Shown: positions 44,578-53,852 of the stretch, in pieces
Layout: each line of letters begins with the position of its first letter
Numbering within the stretch: position 1 is the first letter of the stretch
Source: JADFJB01 sp964464595
Lineage (GTDB): Bacteria > Zhuqueibacterota > JdFR-76 > DREG01
Reading direction: 5' to 3'
NCBI GenBank assembly: GCA_964464595.1
Contig: CAYXGW010000015.1
Coordinates: 1-64,000, forward strand
Length of the DNA: 64,000 nt
Notes under the pieces: generated by a model
What the model was told of the DNA's origin: nothing
The model's database searches: none
What the model saw: only the letters and a program-made list of their open reading frames with translations
Translations under genes and position numbers: made by a program

Positions 44578-45561
44578 ATGAATTTGACTAATAGTAAGAA
44601 TGGGCGAATTTTGCCGAACCTAATAATTGCAGGCGCAACAAAATCCGCAACCAGTTCATTGTATACATACTTATCGTGGCACCCAGATATTTGTGTGTCA
44701 AAGATAAAGGAAACAAATTTTTTCCTACGTACAACCGAATCTAAATCTGATCTTGATGGCTATTCAAGTCATTTTGAACATTGTAGTGGAGATAGGTATA
44801 AGATAATTATGGAAGCCTCTCCGTTGTATGTCTATGGGGGCAGAAAAATTGCAAGAGCTTTGTCTGAATGCCTCGGCTTAATCAAAATAGTATTTATTCT
44901 ACGCGACCCAATAGATAGACTGCATTCTTGGTACAAACATATCAAAGGAACGCGGCTATCACGTGAAGATATTTGTTTTGAAGATTTTGCAAGGCGAGGT
45001 CTTATTGATTTCAAAAATGTAAGCCCGAGGAATTCTGAAAGAATCATCGATATATCAAGCAATAATGTGTGTCTCATGGGAATAGAACAGGGGATCTACG
45101 TCGACTTTTTGGATCAATGGTATTCAGTTTTCGGAGATAACGTGAAGGTGTGCTTCTTTGAACATTTGACCAATAAGCCATTGTTGTTTATGACTGAATT
45201 ATGTGATTGGCTTGGGTTAGATTCAAGCATATATCTGTCTCGTACGTTTAGTGCTGAAAACCGTAGTGTAATTCCCAGAAGTAAATTTGTTCGTCAAATT
45301 GCTGAGCGCATAAATACAAAATTCGAAAAAAATCTTAGACGTCATTACAAAACGAAAAAATATCTAAGAAGTTTTTATCGTTTTATAAACGCGACTAATG
45401 AAAAGGAAGAATTTCGATTCGGTAAAATGTTTAAGCTGCTTGAATCCGCGTATGACCACCACAATAGTCGATTGTACAAACTTCTTCGAGAAAAAGGTTA
45501 CTCGAAATTTCCGCACTGGCTAAGCAAATATGATTTTCATTTCTATTTAAACGCGAAATGA
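44578..45561 (+). CDS. PAPS-dependent sulfotransferase (second of a pair)
   Basis: The 327-residue protein repeats the architecture of the preceding sulfotransferase: P-loop IAGATKSATSSLYTYLSWHPDICVSKIKETNFF and the 3'-phosphate motif LRDPIDRLHSWYKH. The loop has Ala in place of the usual Gly of KSGT, a mild deviation. Overall identity with the first enzyme is limited outside these motifs, so it is an old duplication or an independent gain, and a different acceptor position is probable. A basic C-terminal region (RRHYKTKKYLRSFYRF) may bind the acidic polymer. Confidence 0.88.
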   Translation: MNLTNSKNGRILPNLIIAGATKSATSSLYTYLSWHPDICVSKIKETNFFLRTTESKSDLDGYSSHFEHCSGDRYKIIMEASPLYVYGGRKIARALSECLGLIKIVFILRDPIDRLHSWYKHIKGTRLSREDICFEDFARRGLIDFKNVSPRNSERIIDISSNNVCLMGIEQGIYVDFLDQWYSVFGDNVKVCFFEHLTNKPLLFMTELCDWLGLDSSIYLSRTFSAENRSVIPRSKFVRQIAERINTKFEKNLRRHYKTKKYLRSFYRFINATNEKEEFRFGKMFKLLESAYDHHNSRLYKLLREKGYSKFPHWLSKYDFHFYLNAK

Positions 45562-45728
45562 ACTCGGTAGGAATTTAAAAAAAATTTACGACATGCAGGG
45601 GTGATTCCCCTGTCATGAGGATTCCCCAACTACTTTTTAAGGTAAAACGGATTTTGTTGCCAACATTCATTTCGCTAGTATTCTCCTGTTGGCAGATCTT
45701 CTTTCACTAACCATATTGAAAGTTTTCT

Positions 45729-46847
45729 ATGAGAATCGGAATTAGCTTATTATGTTCGAAAAAAGAAAGGACCGGGACGGATAATGTTGTATACAATCTC
45801 ATTCGAAATCTTGACGACATCGACGAAAAGAATAGATATGTCATATTTACGACTGATCGGAGCCGTCACTGGTTCTCCTCACTTTCTGATCGCTTCGAAA
45901 CAATTAACGTGAAACCATCTTCTCACCGGTGTATTTGGCTTTGGGAACAGCTCTTTTTCCACCTGGATCCTCGCAGCAAGGGCCTTGATCTTGTATATTT
46001 TCCTCAAGCTCGTGGTGTTTTGGGATATCGAGGAAAAAATGTTCTAATGATTCATGATTTATATTCCTACCTTGGACTACATAATGTTTCCCTCAGACAG
46101 CAGTTAATATATATTTTGTGGTACAAAACAAATATTTCAAGAGCCAATATGATCGTTACAGTCTCTGAATATGTTAAAAGCCAGATACTGGAACATTTCT
46201 CGGTACCATCCCATAAGGTCCGAGTGGTTTACAATGGCGTCGATAAATGCTTCGATCCACTGCCAAAATCCGTTTTAGTCAAAAAGCAATATGGCCTGCC
46301 GGATCGTTATATTTTGTTCGTAGGTTCTACCCACAGCAACAAAAATATTATGCGATTGATTAAAGCTTTCTGGTTGGTAAGGCAAAAGGGACATATATGT
46401 CATCACCTGGTTATTGCTGGTGAACCAGGCGATGAAGACAGCAAGCTAAGAATTTTTGTGAAACATAATGGGCTTCAGGATATCGTGCACTTTTGTGGTT
46501 ATTTTCCAGACAAAGACCTCTCAAAATTGTACAGTCACGCTGAACTATTTGTTTTTCCCACTTTGGACGAAGGATTCGGAATCCCTCCTATTGAGGCCAT
46601 GGCCTGTGGCACACCCGTGCTGACTTCCAACATTCCGGTTATGCGTGAAGTGCTAGGCGAATCAGCAATATTTGTTAATCCCTTTTCGATCGACGCTATT
46701 GCGGAGGGCATAGCTGGGACGTTGTTAAATAGTTCAATTAGAGATGAGATGACAAGGAAGGGATTTGAAAGAGTAAAGAAGTTCTCGTGGAAAAAGACGG
46801 CGGCAGAAATGATGAAAGTATTTGAAGAAGCGGATCATTCAAAGTAG
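45729..46847 (+). CDS. Glycosyltransferase family 4
   Basis: The 372-residue GT-B enzyme has the N-terminal GTDNVVYNLI motif for acceptor binding and the C-terminal nucleotide-sugar site: VGSTHSNKN, HFCGYFPDKDLSKLYSHAELFVFPTLDEGFGIPPIEAMACGTPVLTSN with the E-x7-E pair. Retaining transfer of a hexose in repeat-unit assembly is expected, with donor unknown. It ends 4 bp before the probable start of the polymerase gene, so the two are translationally coupled. Confidence 0.92.
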   Translation: MRIGISLLCSKKERTGTDNVVYNLIRNLDDIDEKNRYVIFTTDRSRHWFSSLSDRFETINVKPSSHRCIWLWEQLFFHLDPRSKGLDLVYFPQARGVLGYRGKNVLMIHDLYSYLGLHNVSLRQQLIYILWYKTNISRANMIVTVSEYVKSQILEHFSVPSHKVRVVYNGVDKCFDPLPKSVLVKKQYGLPDRYILFVGSTHSNKNIMRLIKAFWLVRQKGHICHHLVIAGEPGDEDSKLRIFVKHNGLQDIVHFCGYFPDKDLSKLYSHAELFVFPTLDEGFGIPPIEAMACGTPVLTSNIPVMREVLGESAIFVNPFSIDAIAEGIAGTLLNSSIRDEMTRKGFERVKKFSWKKTAAEMMKVFEEADHSK

Positions 46848-46851
46848 GAAT

Positions 46852-48300
46852 ATGATAGAATATAAATCCTTCAGAATTTTTCTTCGTCCTGGCCATGTTA
46901 TTGTATATATGACGATTCTGGCAGGGCTGATATATCTGATCATAAATGGTCTATTAGGTGATCTAATTCTAATGCTTTATTCCAACACATTATTGGCATA
47001 TTCTGTTCTGTTTTTTACGCTTTCTTTTGCATTTCTATGTATTGTTCTTTACAGAAGGAGGCAATATACGCCCTCAATGTTATTATTCATTTTCTTTCTA
47101 GCAGTGCCCATATTTGGCTATTTTAGTTATGTGATATTCATAGATACACACGGTACATTTTTCGGAAAGATACTGTCTTTTGACTTCCCTATATTTGTAT
47201 GGTCAGTTGGCATGGCAGCTTTTTTTGCAGGCATTTTGCTCCCGCATCTCTTTCTAAGATGGCCCAAACGCAACTTGATTAATGTCTGGAATTTGGGCCA
47301 TATTTCTTTTATTCTCTGGTTTTTTCTTGGTATATCAGTCATCGCCTCGATAATAGCCATAGTAAAAATAGGGTACTTGCCAATGCTGAAGTCAGGGATT
47401 AATGAAGTAAGAGGTAACTATGATTCTATCGCAGGTAGATATCCTGCAAAGATCTCAAGATTATTCACTATCACAAGCCCACTCGCAATAATTCTATTTT
47501 TCTTAAAAAACAAAAAAATATACTTGCTTGTTCTTTTGGTGTCCTCGCTAGGGTCAATGATGTATGGTCAGAGGATGTATTTGGTTTGGGCCATTTCTTT
47601 TTTGTGTCTTATATATTTTAAATTCAATAAACCTAAAATGCGCCAAATATTCATGCTCGGGTGTGTAGGAATTTGTTTTGTTGTTTTGTTGATACTGGCC
47701 TCCGAGTTTAGGGCGGGCCGACTAGACGAAAATGCAACGTTGCGTGAGAACATTTCTTTCCCTCTATTCTCTGAATATTCTTATTATGCACTTGTAACTG
47801 ATGAGATAAGGCTAAGTGGGGAATTCCTAGAAGAAGATATATTCTTAGGAACATTAGTCAGAATATTGCCCAGACAAATCTGGGCATTGATTGGTATCGA
47901 CAAAGAATTCGTGATGGCAAAATATTCCGCAGTACATTATTTTGGCGAGCAATTTAGTGATGATATGGGTACCAGAATCACCCCTATTGGCGAGGCGTAT
48001 GCCGGCTACGGTGTAATTGGTGTCCTTGTTCTGATGTCGATTGTGGGAATAGTCTTCGGAACGCTGGAGAAAGTATACTTGAATTTGAATAAGTTGGATG
48101 TAAGGCTAACCGTAATTTGTTTTTTGCTCACTCTTCTTATAAGTCTTCCCACTGCAACTTTAAGTGCAATTGTAGATCCCTTTGTATTTTATGGAGGAAT
48201 TCTATTCATATGCCAACTCATAGGAAAAAGACTAGCTGTTGATCAAGTAGCAGTGGTAGAAACTAAACATTTCGGATATAGCACGACACAAAACTTTTAG
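46852..48300 (+). CDS. Oligosaccharide repeat-unit polymerase (Wzy-like)
   Basis: A protein of about 482 residues with some 11-12 hydrophobic helices and a large periplasmic loop between about residues 290 and 370 (containing EFRAGRLDENATLRENISFP and RILPRQIWALIG), as in O-antigen/EPS polymerases. Wzy proteins are highly divergent and the assignment rests on topology, the R-rich loop, the late GEAYAGYGVIGV motif, which is typical of the family, and the genomic setting. ATG 46852 is used; a TTG at 46822 would overlap the previous gene by 26 bp. Confidence 0.85.
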   Translation: MIEYKSFRIFLRPGHVIVYMTILAGLIYLIINGLLGDLILMLYSNTLLAYSVLFFTLSFAFLCIVLYRRRQYTPSMLLFIFFLAVPIFGYFSYVIFIDTHGTFFGKILSFDFPIFVWSVGMAAFFAGILLPHLFLRWPKRNLINVWNLGHISFILWFFLGISVIASIIAIVKIGYLPMLKSGINEVRGNYDSIAGRYPAKISRLFTITSPLAIILFFLKNKKIYLLVLLVSSLGSMMYGQRMYLVWAISFLCLIYFKFNKPKMRQIFMLGCVGICFVVLLILASEFRAGRLDENATLRENISFPLFSEYSYYALVTDEIRLSGEFLEEDIFLGTLVRILPRQIWALIGIDKEFVMAKYSAVHYFGEQFSDDMGTRITPIGEAYAGYGVIGVLVLMSIVGIVFGTLEKVYLNLNKLDVRLTVICFLLTLLISLPTATLSAIVDPFVFYGGILFICQLIGKRLAVDQVAVVETKHFGYSTTQNF

Positions 48301-48311
48301 GAAATACCTTT

Positions 48312-49190
48312 ATGAATAGCTCGTACGTTCTTATAACCCCAGCTAGAAATGAGGAGAATTTCATAGAGAAAACGATACGTTCTGTAATTTCTCAAACTAC
48401 ATTGCCACAAAAATGGATGATTATTAATGATAACTCCACAGATGGTACAAATGAGATAATCTGCAGTTATGCGAAAAAATATGATTTTATTCAAGTTGCT
48501 CAAATTGAAGATATGGAGCATAGAAGTTTCGCTTCGAAAGTAAAGGCTTTCGAAAAAGGTCTCCAAGAACTAATTGGTTTTAGGTACGGCTACGTAGGAA
48601 TCCTTGATGCGGATTTGTCTTTTGCCGAAGACTACTATGAGAATATCCTGAGGAAATTCAAAAATCGCAACCTCGGGATTGCAGGTGGAGTACGCTTTGT
48701 AATGATTAATAATAAGTGGGTACGGGAGCTATCCAATCCCTGGAGTGTTTGCGCCGGTGTGCAGCTGTTTCGTCGAGAATGTTTTGAGGGTATAGGCGGA
48801 TACACTTACGTTGAGCGGATGGAGGATTGTCTCGCCGAGGTGATGGCTCGGATGCAGGATTGGGAAGTGCAAGCATTCGCGGACGCGAGAGTATTTCACC
48901 ATAGACAGATGGGCAGCACAATGGGAACAAATTTGCAGGAACTATTTAGGTACGGCACTGCAGAGCATTCTATTGGGTACCATCCATTGTATGAAGCGGC
49001 AAGGTTTTTCTACCGTATAAAGGAAAAACCGTATGTTATCGGCAGTTTAATGAGATTTTGCGGATATTTCTGGGCAATTCTGAAAAGAAACAAAAAGGTG
49101 ATGCCTGAAGAGATTGTCAAATTTCTCAGAGCTGAACAAACAGCAAGGTTGTTCTCCTATTTGCCAGGCCTACGGCGATCCCATCTTTGA
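48312..49190 (+). CDS. Glycosyltransferase family 2
   Basis: The 292-residue GT-A enzyme begins YVLITPARNEENFIEKTIRSVISQT and has INDNSTDGT, the metal-binding DxD-type ILDADLSF, and a later ERMEDCLAEVMARMQDWEVQAF region with acidic residues for catalysis. It inverts or transfers a sugar in the repeat unit. AGGAAA just upstream (48299-48304) supports ATG 48312. It lies 11 bp after the polymerase gene. Confidence 0.92.
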   Translation: MNSSYVLITPARNEENFIEKTIRSVISQTTLPQKWMIINDNSTDGTNEIICSYAKKYDFIQVAQIEDMEHRSFASKVKAFEKGLQELIGFRYGYVGILDADLSFAEDYYENILRKFKNRNLGIAGGVRFVMINNKWVRELSNPWSVCAGVQLFRRECFEGIGGYTYVERMEDCLAEVMARMQDWEVQAFADARVFHHRQMGSTMGTNLQELFRYGTAEHSIGYHPLYEAARFFYRIKEKPYVIGSLMRFCGYFWAILKRNKKVMPEEIVKFLRAEQTARLFSYLPGLRRSHL

Positions 49191-49423
49191 GAATAAGCAC
49201 TCCTTGCTAAATAACTTAGTAGAGACACGACTTCATTTGTTGCTTTTCATGCAAAATCAAAATTGAGTATATCACACCCTTTTTATTCAGATTTGGATGA
49301 GTAACTCAATAACACCTTTGGGTCCATCCGGCAATCCAGAAGGTCTGGACGTGACTGTCCCTCCCACCAGGACCCACTCCAGTACAAAAGGCAAAATTAG
49401 AGTTTGAAGATCTAACAAATTAT

Positions 49424-51103
49424 GTGTTCTCCCGACGATACGAATCCATGATCGGAGTGCTCTCAAAAAAAAACGAGATCGATGCTGTTACCGAGTTTTT
49501 TCAATTGTTCAAGACACCTTGGGAGTTTTATCAGCACGGAAAATCATATGATGTTGTCATCTTGTCAAGAAATGATTTCAATGAAATAAAGGCAAAAGTG
49601 GTTATTATATACAGTTCAGAATATGGAGTATGGGACTCTCTCCAAGAATATGGACCAGGTCCCTTGCACAAAAATACTCTTGTGAGGTACAACGGTCAAA
49701 GTTTCCCTATTTATCACAAAATTGCGACTTTCACTGGTGCGAGTAATCCTCTGCTTTTTCATGGTAATGAGTCTGAAGTTGCAGGTTTGACGACTGAATA
49801 TGAAAAAATAGAGGTTTTGCGGCTTGGCTACGATCTCTTTGAAGAAGTGGCCTTTTTGCTCTCAGTAGGCCAGCCTTGTGAATATGCCCTGATTCCCACA
49901 TTGCAACTTCATATATCCCTACTAAGAGATTGTATCGTTAGAGCGGGAATCCCAATTGTTGAGATTCCACCGGTTCCAGCAGGATTTGATTTTATAACTT
50001 GTCTTACCCATGATGTAGATTTTGTGCGTATAAGGAATCACAAATTCGATCATACCATGTGGGGCTTTCTTTTTCGAGCTTCAATGGGTTCATTTTTCGA
50101 CTTTATAAGGCGGAAAATTTCAGTGACTCACCTTATGAAGAATTGGAAGGCTGTTGTATCGCTTCCTTTCGTTTATTTGGGCATGGCTAAGGATTACTGG
50201 CTGCAATTTGATCGATATATGGAAATTGAGGCAGGGCTAGCTTCAACTTATTTCTTTATCCCATTTAAGCATCGATGGGGCGATAATTTAAACACGAGAT
50301 TTTCAAAAAGGCGAGCCGTAAAGTATGATATTACTGAATTGCGGAATTGGATAAATACTCTTTTAGAACAAGGCCATGAAATTGGCGTCCATGGAATTGA
50401 TGCATGGCATAGCCCAAGGAAGGGACGCGAGGAATATAGACGTGTTTCAGATATTACAGGGGAAACTGAATTGGGCATTCGGATGCACTGGCTGTGTTTT
50501 GATCGTACTTCCCCCCAAACGTTGGATGAGGCTGGTTTTAGCTACGACTCCACATTTGGCTATAACGATGCGGTCGGATATCGCGGGGGCACTACACAAG
50601 TATTCCGCCCACTTGGCACAAAGAATCTCCTGGAACTGCCTTTTCAAATCCAAGATACTGCCCTGTTCTATCCCAAGAGCATGGGTCTGTCGAAAACACA
50701 AGCCTGGGAGTTTTGCGAAAAGCTTATCCGGAATTCGAAATTACATGGCGGAACTCTCACGATACTTTGGCACCATAGAAGTCTGGCTCCCGAACGATTG
50801 TGGGCTGATTTCTATATCAAATTATTGGATAAGCTAAAATCATGTCCTACTGGATTCTGGACAGCCAAACAGGTGACCCAGTGGTTTCAGAAGAGAAGAA
50901 GCGTAACTTTCAAAAATGTTTCATTCACTAAAAATACCCTCCTCTTAAATCTGGAGCACCAAGGTGAAACCAACGGCTCAGGTCTTACATTCAGGATTTA
51001 TTCAGGGAAGAACGGCACGAGCAAGTCGGTAGAAGAATCCCTGGGATATATTGACGTTCCCTGGAATGGTCAATGTAATCTTCAAATTCCGTATACCGGT
51101 TAG
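49424..51103 (+). CDS. Polysaccharide deacetylase-like protein
   Basis: The 559-residue product has a NodB-like deacetylase core: the first motif LTHDVDFVRI supplies two metal/catalytic aspartates, and the later GHEIGVHGIDAWHSP holds the metal-binding histidines (about residues 195-340). Then come SYDSTFGYNDAVGYRGGT and LTILWHHRSLAPERLW. A C-terminal beta-rich segment of about 90 residues follows. It may remove N-acetyl groups from the polymer, which would create amines for N-sulfation by the sulfotransferases; that link is an inference. The start is uncertain: GTG 49424 is the only candidate near the ORF beginning, but the frame is open back to 49355 and reads protein-like (VQKAKLEFEDLTNYVFSRRYE). 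Confidence 0.85.
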   Translation: MFSRRYESMIGVLSKKNEIDAVTEFFQLFKTPWEFYQHGKSYDVVILSRNDFNEIKAKVVIIYSSEYGVWDSLQEYGPGPLHKNTLVRYNGQSFPIYHKIATFTGASNPLLFHGNESEVAGLTTEYEKIEVLRLGYDLFEEVAFLLSVGQPCEYALIPTLQLHISLLRDCIVRAGIPIVEIPPVPAGFDFITCLTHDVDFVRIRNHKFDHTMWGFLFRASMGSFFDFIRRKISVTHLMKNWKAVVSLPFVYLGMAKDYWLQFDRYMEIEAGLASTYFFIPFKHRWGDNLNTRFSKRRAVKYDITELRNWINTLLEQGHEIGVHGIDAWHSPRKGREEYRRVSDITGETELGIRMHWLCFDRTSPQTLDEAGFSYDSTFGYNDAVGYRGGTTQVFRPLGTKNLLELPFQIQDTALFYPKSMGLSKTQAWEFCEKLIRNSKLHGGTLTILWHHRSLAPERLWADFYIKLLDKLKSCPTGFWTAKQVTQWFQKRRSVTFKNVSFTKNTLLLNLEHQGETNGSGLTFRIYSGKNGTSKSVEESLGYIDVPWNGQCNLQIPYTG

Positions 51104-51111
51104 GATTTGGT

Positions 51112-52287
51112 ATGGCCAGGATTTGCATGTTAGCATTCACACAATACTTAAGTGATTCGAGAGTGCGACGTGAAGCAGAAGCGCTCACCGGTCGCGGTGA
51201 CGAAGTGGATTTCATCGGCCTAATTGAACCATTACATGATAATGTGAGAATCTGCAATGGCGTCAGGATTTACCCAATTTCGGTAGTAAGGTATCGCGGC
51301 AAGAGCATATTAGCCTATCTATTCAAATATTTGAACTTCTTTGTTAAAGCTTTTTTCCTGATAGCCTACCTTTTTCACAAAAGGCGTTACGAAATTGTCC
51401 AGGTGCACACCATGCCGGACTTTATGGCTTTTGCTGCCTTGATCCCAAGGATGTTGGGAGCAAAGATCATCCTGGATGTACATGAGCTAATGCCTGAACT
51501 TTACATGAGCAAATTCGGACTAAGCGAACACCACTTCTTGATTAGATTCGTAACCTTAATCGAACGACTCAGTATAGCATTTGCACATAAGGCAATTGCA
51601 GTGCATGTGCCACATCGAGATGCACTTGTCAGACACGGAAGTCCGAAAGATAAATTTAGCGTCCTGCTCAATCTACCTGATCCTGCTATTTTTTCACGTT
51701 CCGAAAACAGGCGCCATAACGTCGATGGAAAGTTTCGGCTAGTCTACCATGGCACAATTTCGCCTAGACATGGCCTCGAAGTCGCATTTCGCGCTATAGG
51801 TTTGGCAAAAAAACATATCCCTGGTCTGGAATTCTATGTGATAGGTGAAGGTGATGATCGCGAACAATTGCTCGAAAGGTTAGATGAACTTGAGTTGAAC
51901 GACTGCATAAAATTCAGCCGGGGTAGAGTGCCGTTGAAAAAACTGCCTGCCTTGATTGAACAGGCTGACCTAGGAATCGTGCCCATCTCATACGACCCAT
52001 TTACAAAATATATGCTGCCGGTAAAACTAATGGAATATCTAAAACTTGGAATTCCGGTAGTCGTGGCCAGAACGAGGACCATCGAGACCTATTTCGATGA
52101 TACGATGGTAAGATATTTTGGACCCGGCAATGCCAAAGAACTCGCAAATCACATCGTAGATCTTTACAAGAATGAACACAAGCGAGAGCTTTTGGTTTCG
52201 AATTCGGAAAGATTTAACAGAGCATTCAGTTGGAACGACCAAAAGGAAACATATTACAGCCTCATTGATTCCTTAGTGTTGCAATAG
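51112..52287 (+). CDS. Glycosyltransferase family 4
   Basis: The 391-residue GT-B enzyme has QYLSDSRVRREAEAL at the N-terminus, DVHELMPELYMSKFG in the acceptor domain, and YHGTISPRHGLEVAFRAI and GEGDDREQLLERL in the donor domain. A long C-terminal helical end (KLMEYLKLGIPVVVARTRTIETYF) covers the E of the usual E-x7-E pair. It starts 8 bp after the deacetylase-like gene and is likely co-translated. Donor and acceptor are unknown. Confidence 0.92.
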   Translation: MARICMLAFTQYLSDSRVRREAEALTGRGDEVDFIGLIEPLHDNVRICNGVRIYPISVVRYRGKSILAYLFKYLNFFVKAFFLIAYLFHKRRYEIVQVHTMPDFMAFAALIPRMLGAKIILDVHELMPELYMSKFGLSEHHFLIRFVTLIERLSIAFAHKAIAVHVPHRDALVRHGSPKDKFSVLLNLPDPAIFSRSENRRHNVDGKFRLVYHGTISPRHGLEVAFRAIGLAKKHIPGLEFYVIGEGDDREQLLERLDELELNDCIKFSRGRVPLKKLPALIEQADLGIVPISYDPFTKYMLPVKLMEYLKLGIPVVVARTRTIETYFDDTMVRYFGPGNAKELANHIVDLYKNEHKRELLVSNSERFNRAFSWNDQKETYYSLIDSLVLQ

Positions 52288-52513
52288 AAAAGATGGGTCG
52301 TTACTGAATGTTGAGGATATCCAAAAGGCCCAAATCATGTTATGGTAATTGATAAATGATACTCTATTGAACACCGGATTTGGAATGGCAACACAAACCT
52401 TCGATTGATGTTTTTTTCGGGCAGGCGATTTATTGGTGTGAAAACACTTATCTTGGTAGGAGACCGAAGAATCCAAGTCAGAAAGTATAGCCGATATAAC
52501 AAAGGAGAGTTTC

Positions 52514-53254
52514 ATGAAAGACAGAGTAATAGTTATAGGGCTGGGAGAAATTGGAAAGCCCTTGTTTGAACTTATCAATAAGAAGTATGAGACAATCGGA
52601 ATTGATATTGATCCTGTCGAAGTAAACGGTGTATTTGATATTTTACACATCTGTTATCCCTTTAACATCGAAAATTTTGTGGACTCCTGTGTCAATTATA
52701 TCGCCAAATATAGACCCTCTTTGACAATAATTAACAGCACTGTGACTCCAGGCATATCAAGACGAGTTTATGATCTTTCTGGAACGCCTGTGGTCCATAG
52801 CCCTGTGCGTGGTAAGCATAGAAGAATGGCAGAAGATGTTCTTCATTACACAAAATTTATCGGAGGTGTTAATCGTTATTCCAGTCAGAAGGCTGCGAGA
52901 CACTTCAAAAGTATTGGATTGAAAACCAAGATACTATCTTCGCTAGAAGCTACTGAATTAGCCAAGCTAACTGAAACTACCTATTTTGGCCTTCTTATAA
53001 CTTGGGCACAAGAAGTTGAGAGATTTTGCGACAAATTTGGCCTCGATTATGATGAAATCGTATCCTTTTACGAGGAGATTCGATTTCTACCGCCAGTTAA
53101 ATACTTCCCGGGATATATCGATGGCCATTGCGTTATGCCGAATGTGAGAATATTAAGGAATACGTTTACATCCGAACTTCTTGACGCAATTGAAAAATCC
53201 AATGAGATGAAAGGCAGTAGCAATGTAGTAAGAGAATTGATAAAACAGGCGTAA
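52514..53254 (+). CDS. Short UDP-glucose/UDP-GlcNAc dehydrogenase-like protein
   Basis: The 246-residue protein has a Rossmann motif IVIGLGEIGKPLFEL, the INSTVTPGISRRV region, and a central helical domain with ELAKLTETTYFGL and FPGYIDGHCVMPN; the Cys of GHC corresponds to the catalytic cysteine of UDP-sugar 6-dehydrogenases such as WecC/WbpA (GGHCI). The C-terminal UDP-binding domain of about 130 residues is missing, as is the central hinge helix in part. A full-length enzyme has about 430 residues. It may be a trimmed dehydrogenase that works with a partner, or a different NAD-dependent function. AAGGAG at 52501-52506 supports the start. Confidence 0.75.
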   Translation: MKDRVIVIGLGEIGKPLFELINKKYETIGIDIDPVEVNGVFDILHICYPFNIENFVDSCVNYIAKYRPSLTIINSTVTPGISRRVYDLSGTPVVHSPVRGKHRRMAEDVLHYTKFIGGVNRYSSQKAARHFKSIGLKTKILSSLEATELAKLTETTYFGLLITWAQEVERFCDKFGLDYDEIVSFYEEIRFLPPVKYFPGYIDGHCVMPNVRILRNTFTSELLDAIEKSNEMKGSSNVVRELIKQA

Positions 53255-53852
53255 TTTTTATGGGAACTTTACTCCATCGTTCTTGGGTGACTTAGGTGGT
53301 GTAGAAATTGCCAAAATACTCAAATGCGCCTATGTCTTCAGCACATCCACTAGGAATGAGAATCCCAGGAAAATCATTGGACAGACCAACAATCAATGCT
53401 CGCGTCTATTACAGGGGGACGAGGCTTGGAGCCTAAACTTGTTATTATCCCTCCAAATCAATCTGGTTAAACCTTCACATGTTGCCAGACAGTTTAATTT
53501 AAAAAAATAATTGATATTATTAAATTCAACATGTTAACTAAATCATAACTACTACCGATAAATATTATGGATGATTCTTGGTACAGATAATTCCTAAGAA
53601 GGAATTGATATTTATTGGATTAAGACAAGACTTCACCAGTATGTTGCTCTGTTTTGATTTGGTTTAAGCTACTCGCAAATACGCTCCGATTTTACTACTG
53701 GTTCCCAAAATGGTCAATCCTTCCTTAAAGCCATAAATGACGTGACGAATTATAATCGCATAACCGAGCCACAATCTGATGAGATTACTCCAGCTGTGCC
53801 AAAAAGGGGCTTGGTTGTAATTCGAGGTTTGTAAAAAAAGAAAAGGTTATAT
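53255..53852. other. Intergenic stretch with decayed coding traces
   Basis: About 600 bp. A 43-codon frame ending at 53437 and another ending at 53834 (SFLKAINDVTNYN, then TPAVPKRGLVVIRGL) look like the ends of lost genes, but neither is recognised. There is no clear promoter or terminator. Confidence 0.4.

Noticed and set aside
44387..44578. ORF of 63 codons between the two sulfotransferase genes.
   Set aside because: No ribosome-binding site, no motif, and its composition is unlike the neighbours; likely chance.
53283..53510. ORF of 75 codons after the short dehydrogenase gene.
   Set aside because: No match to the missing dehydrogenase C-terminal domain and no start signal; treated as non-coding or decayed.
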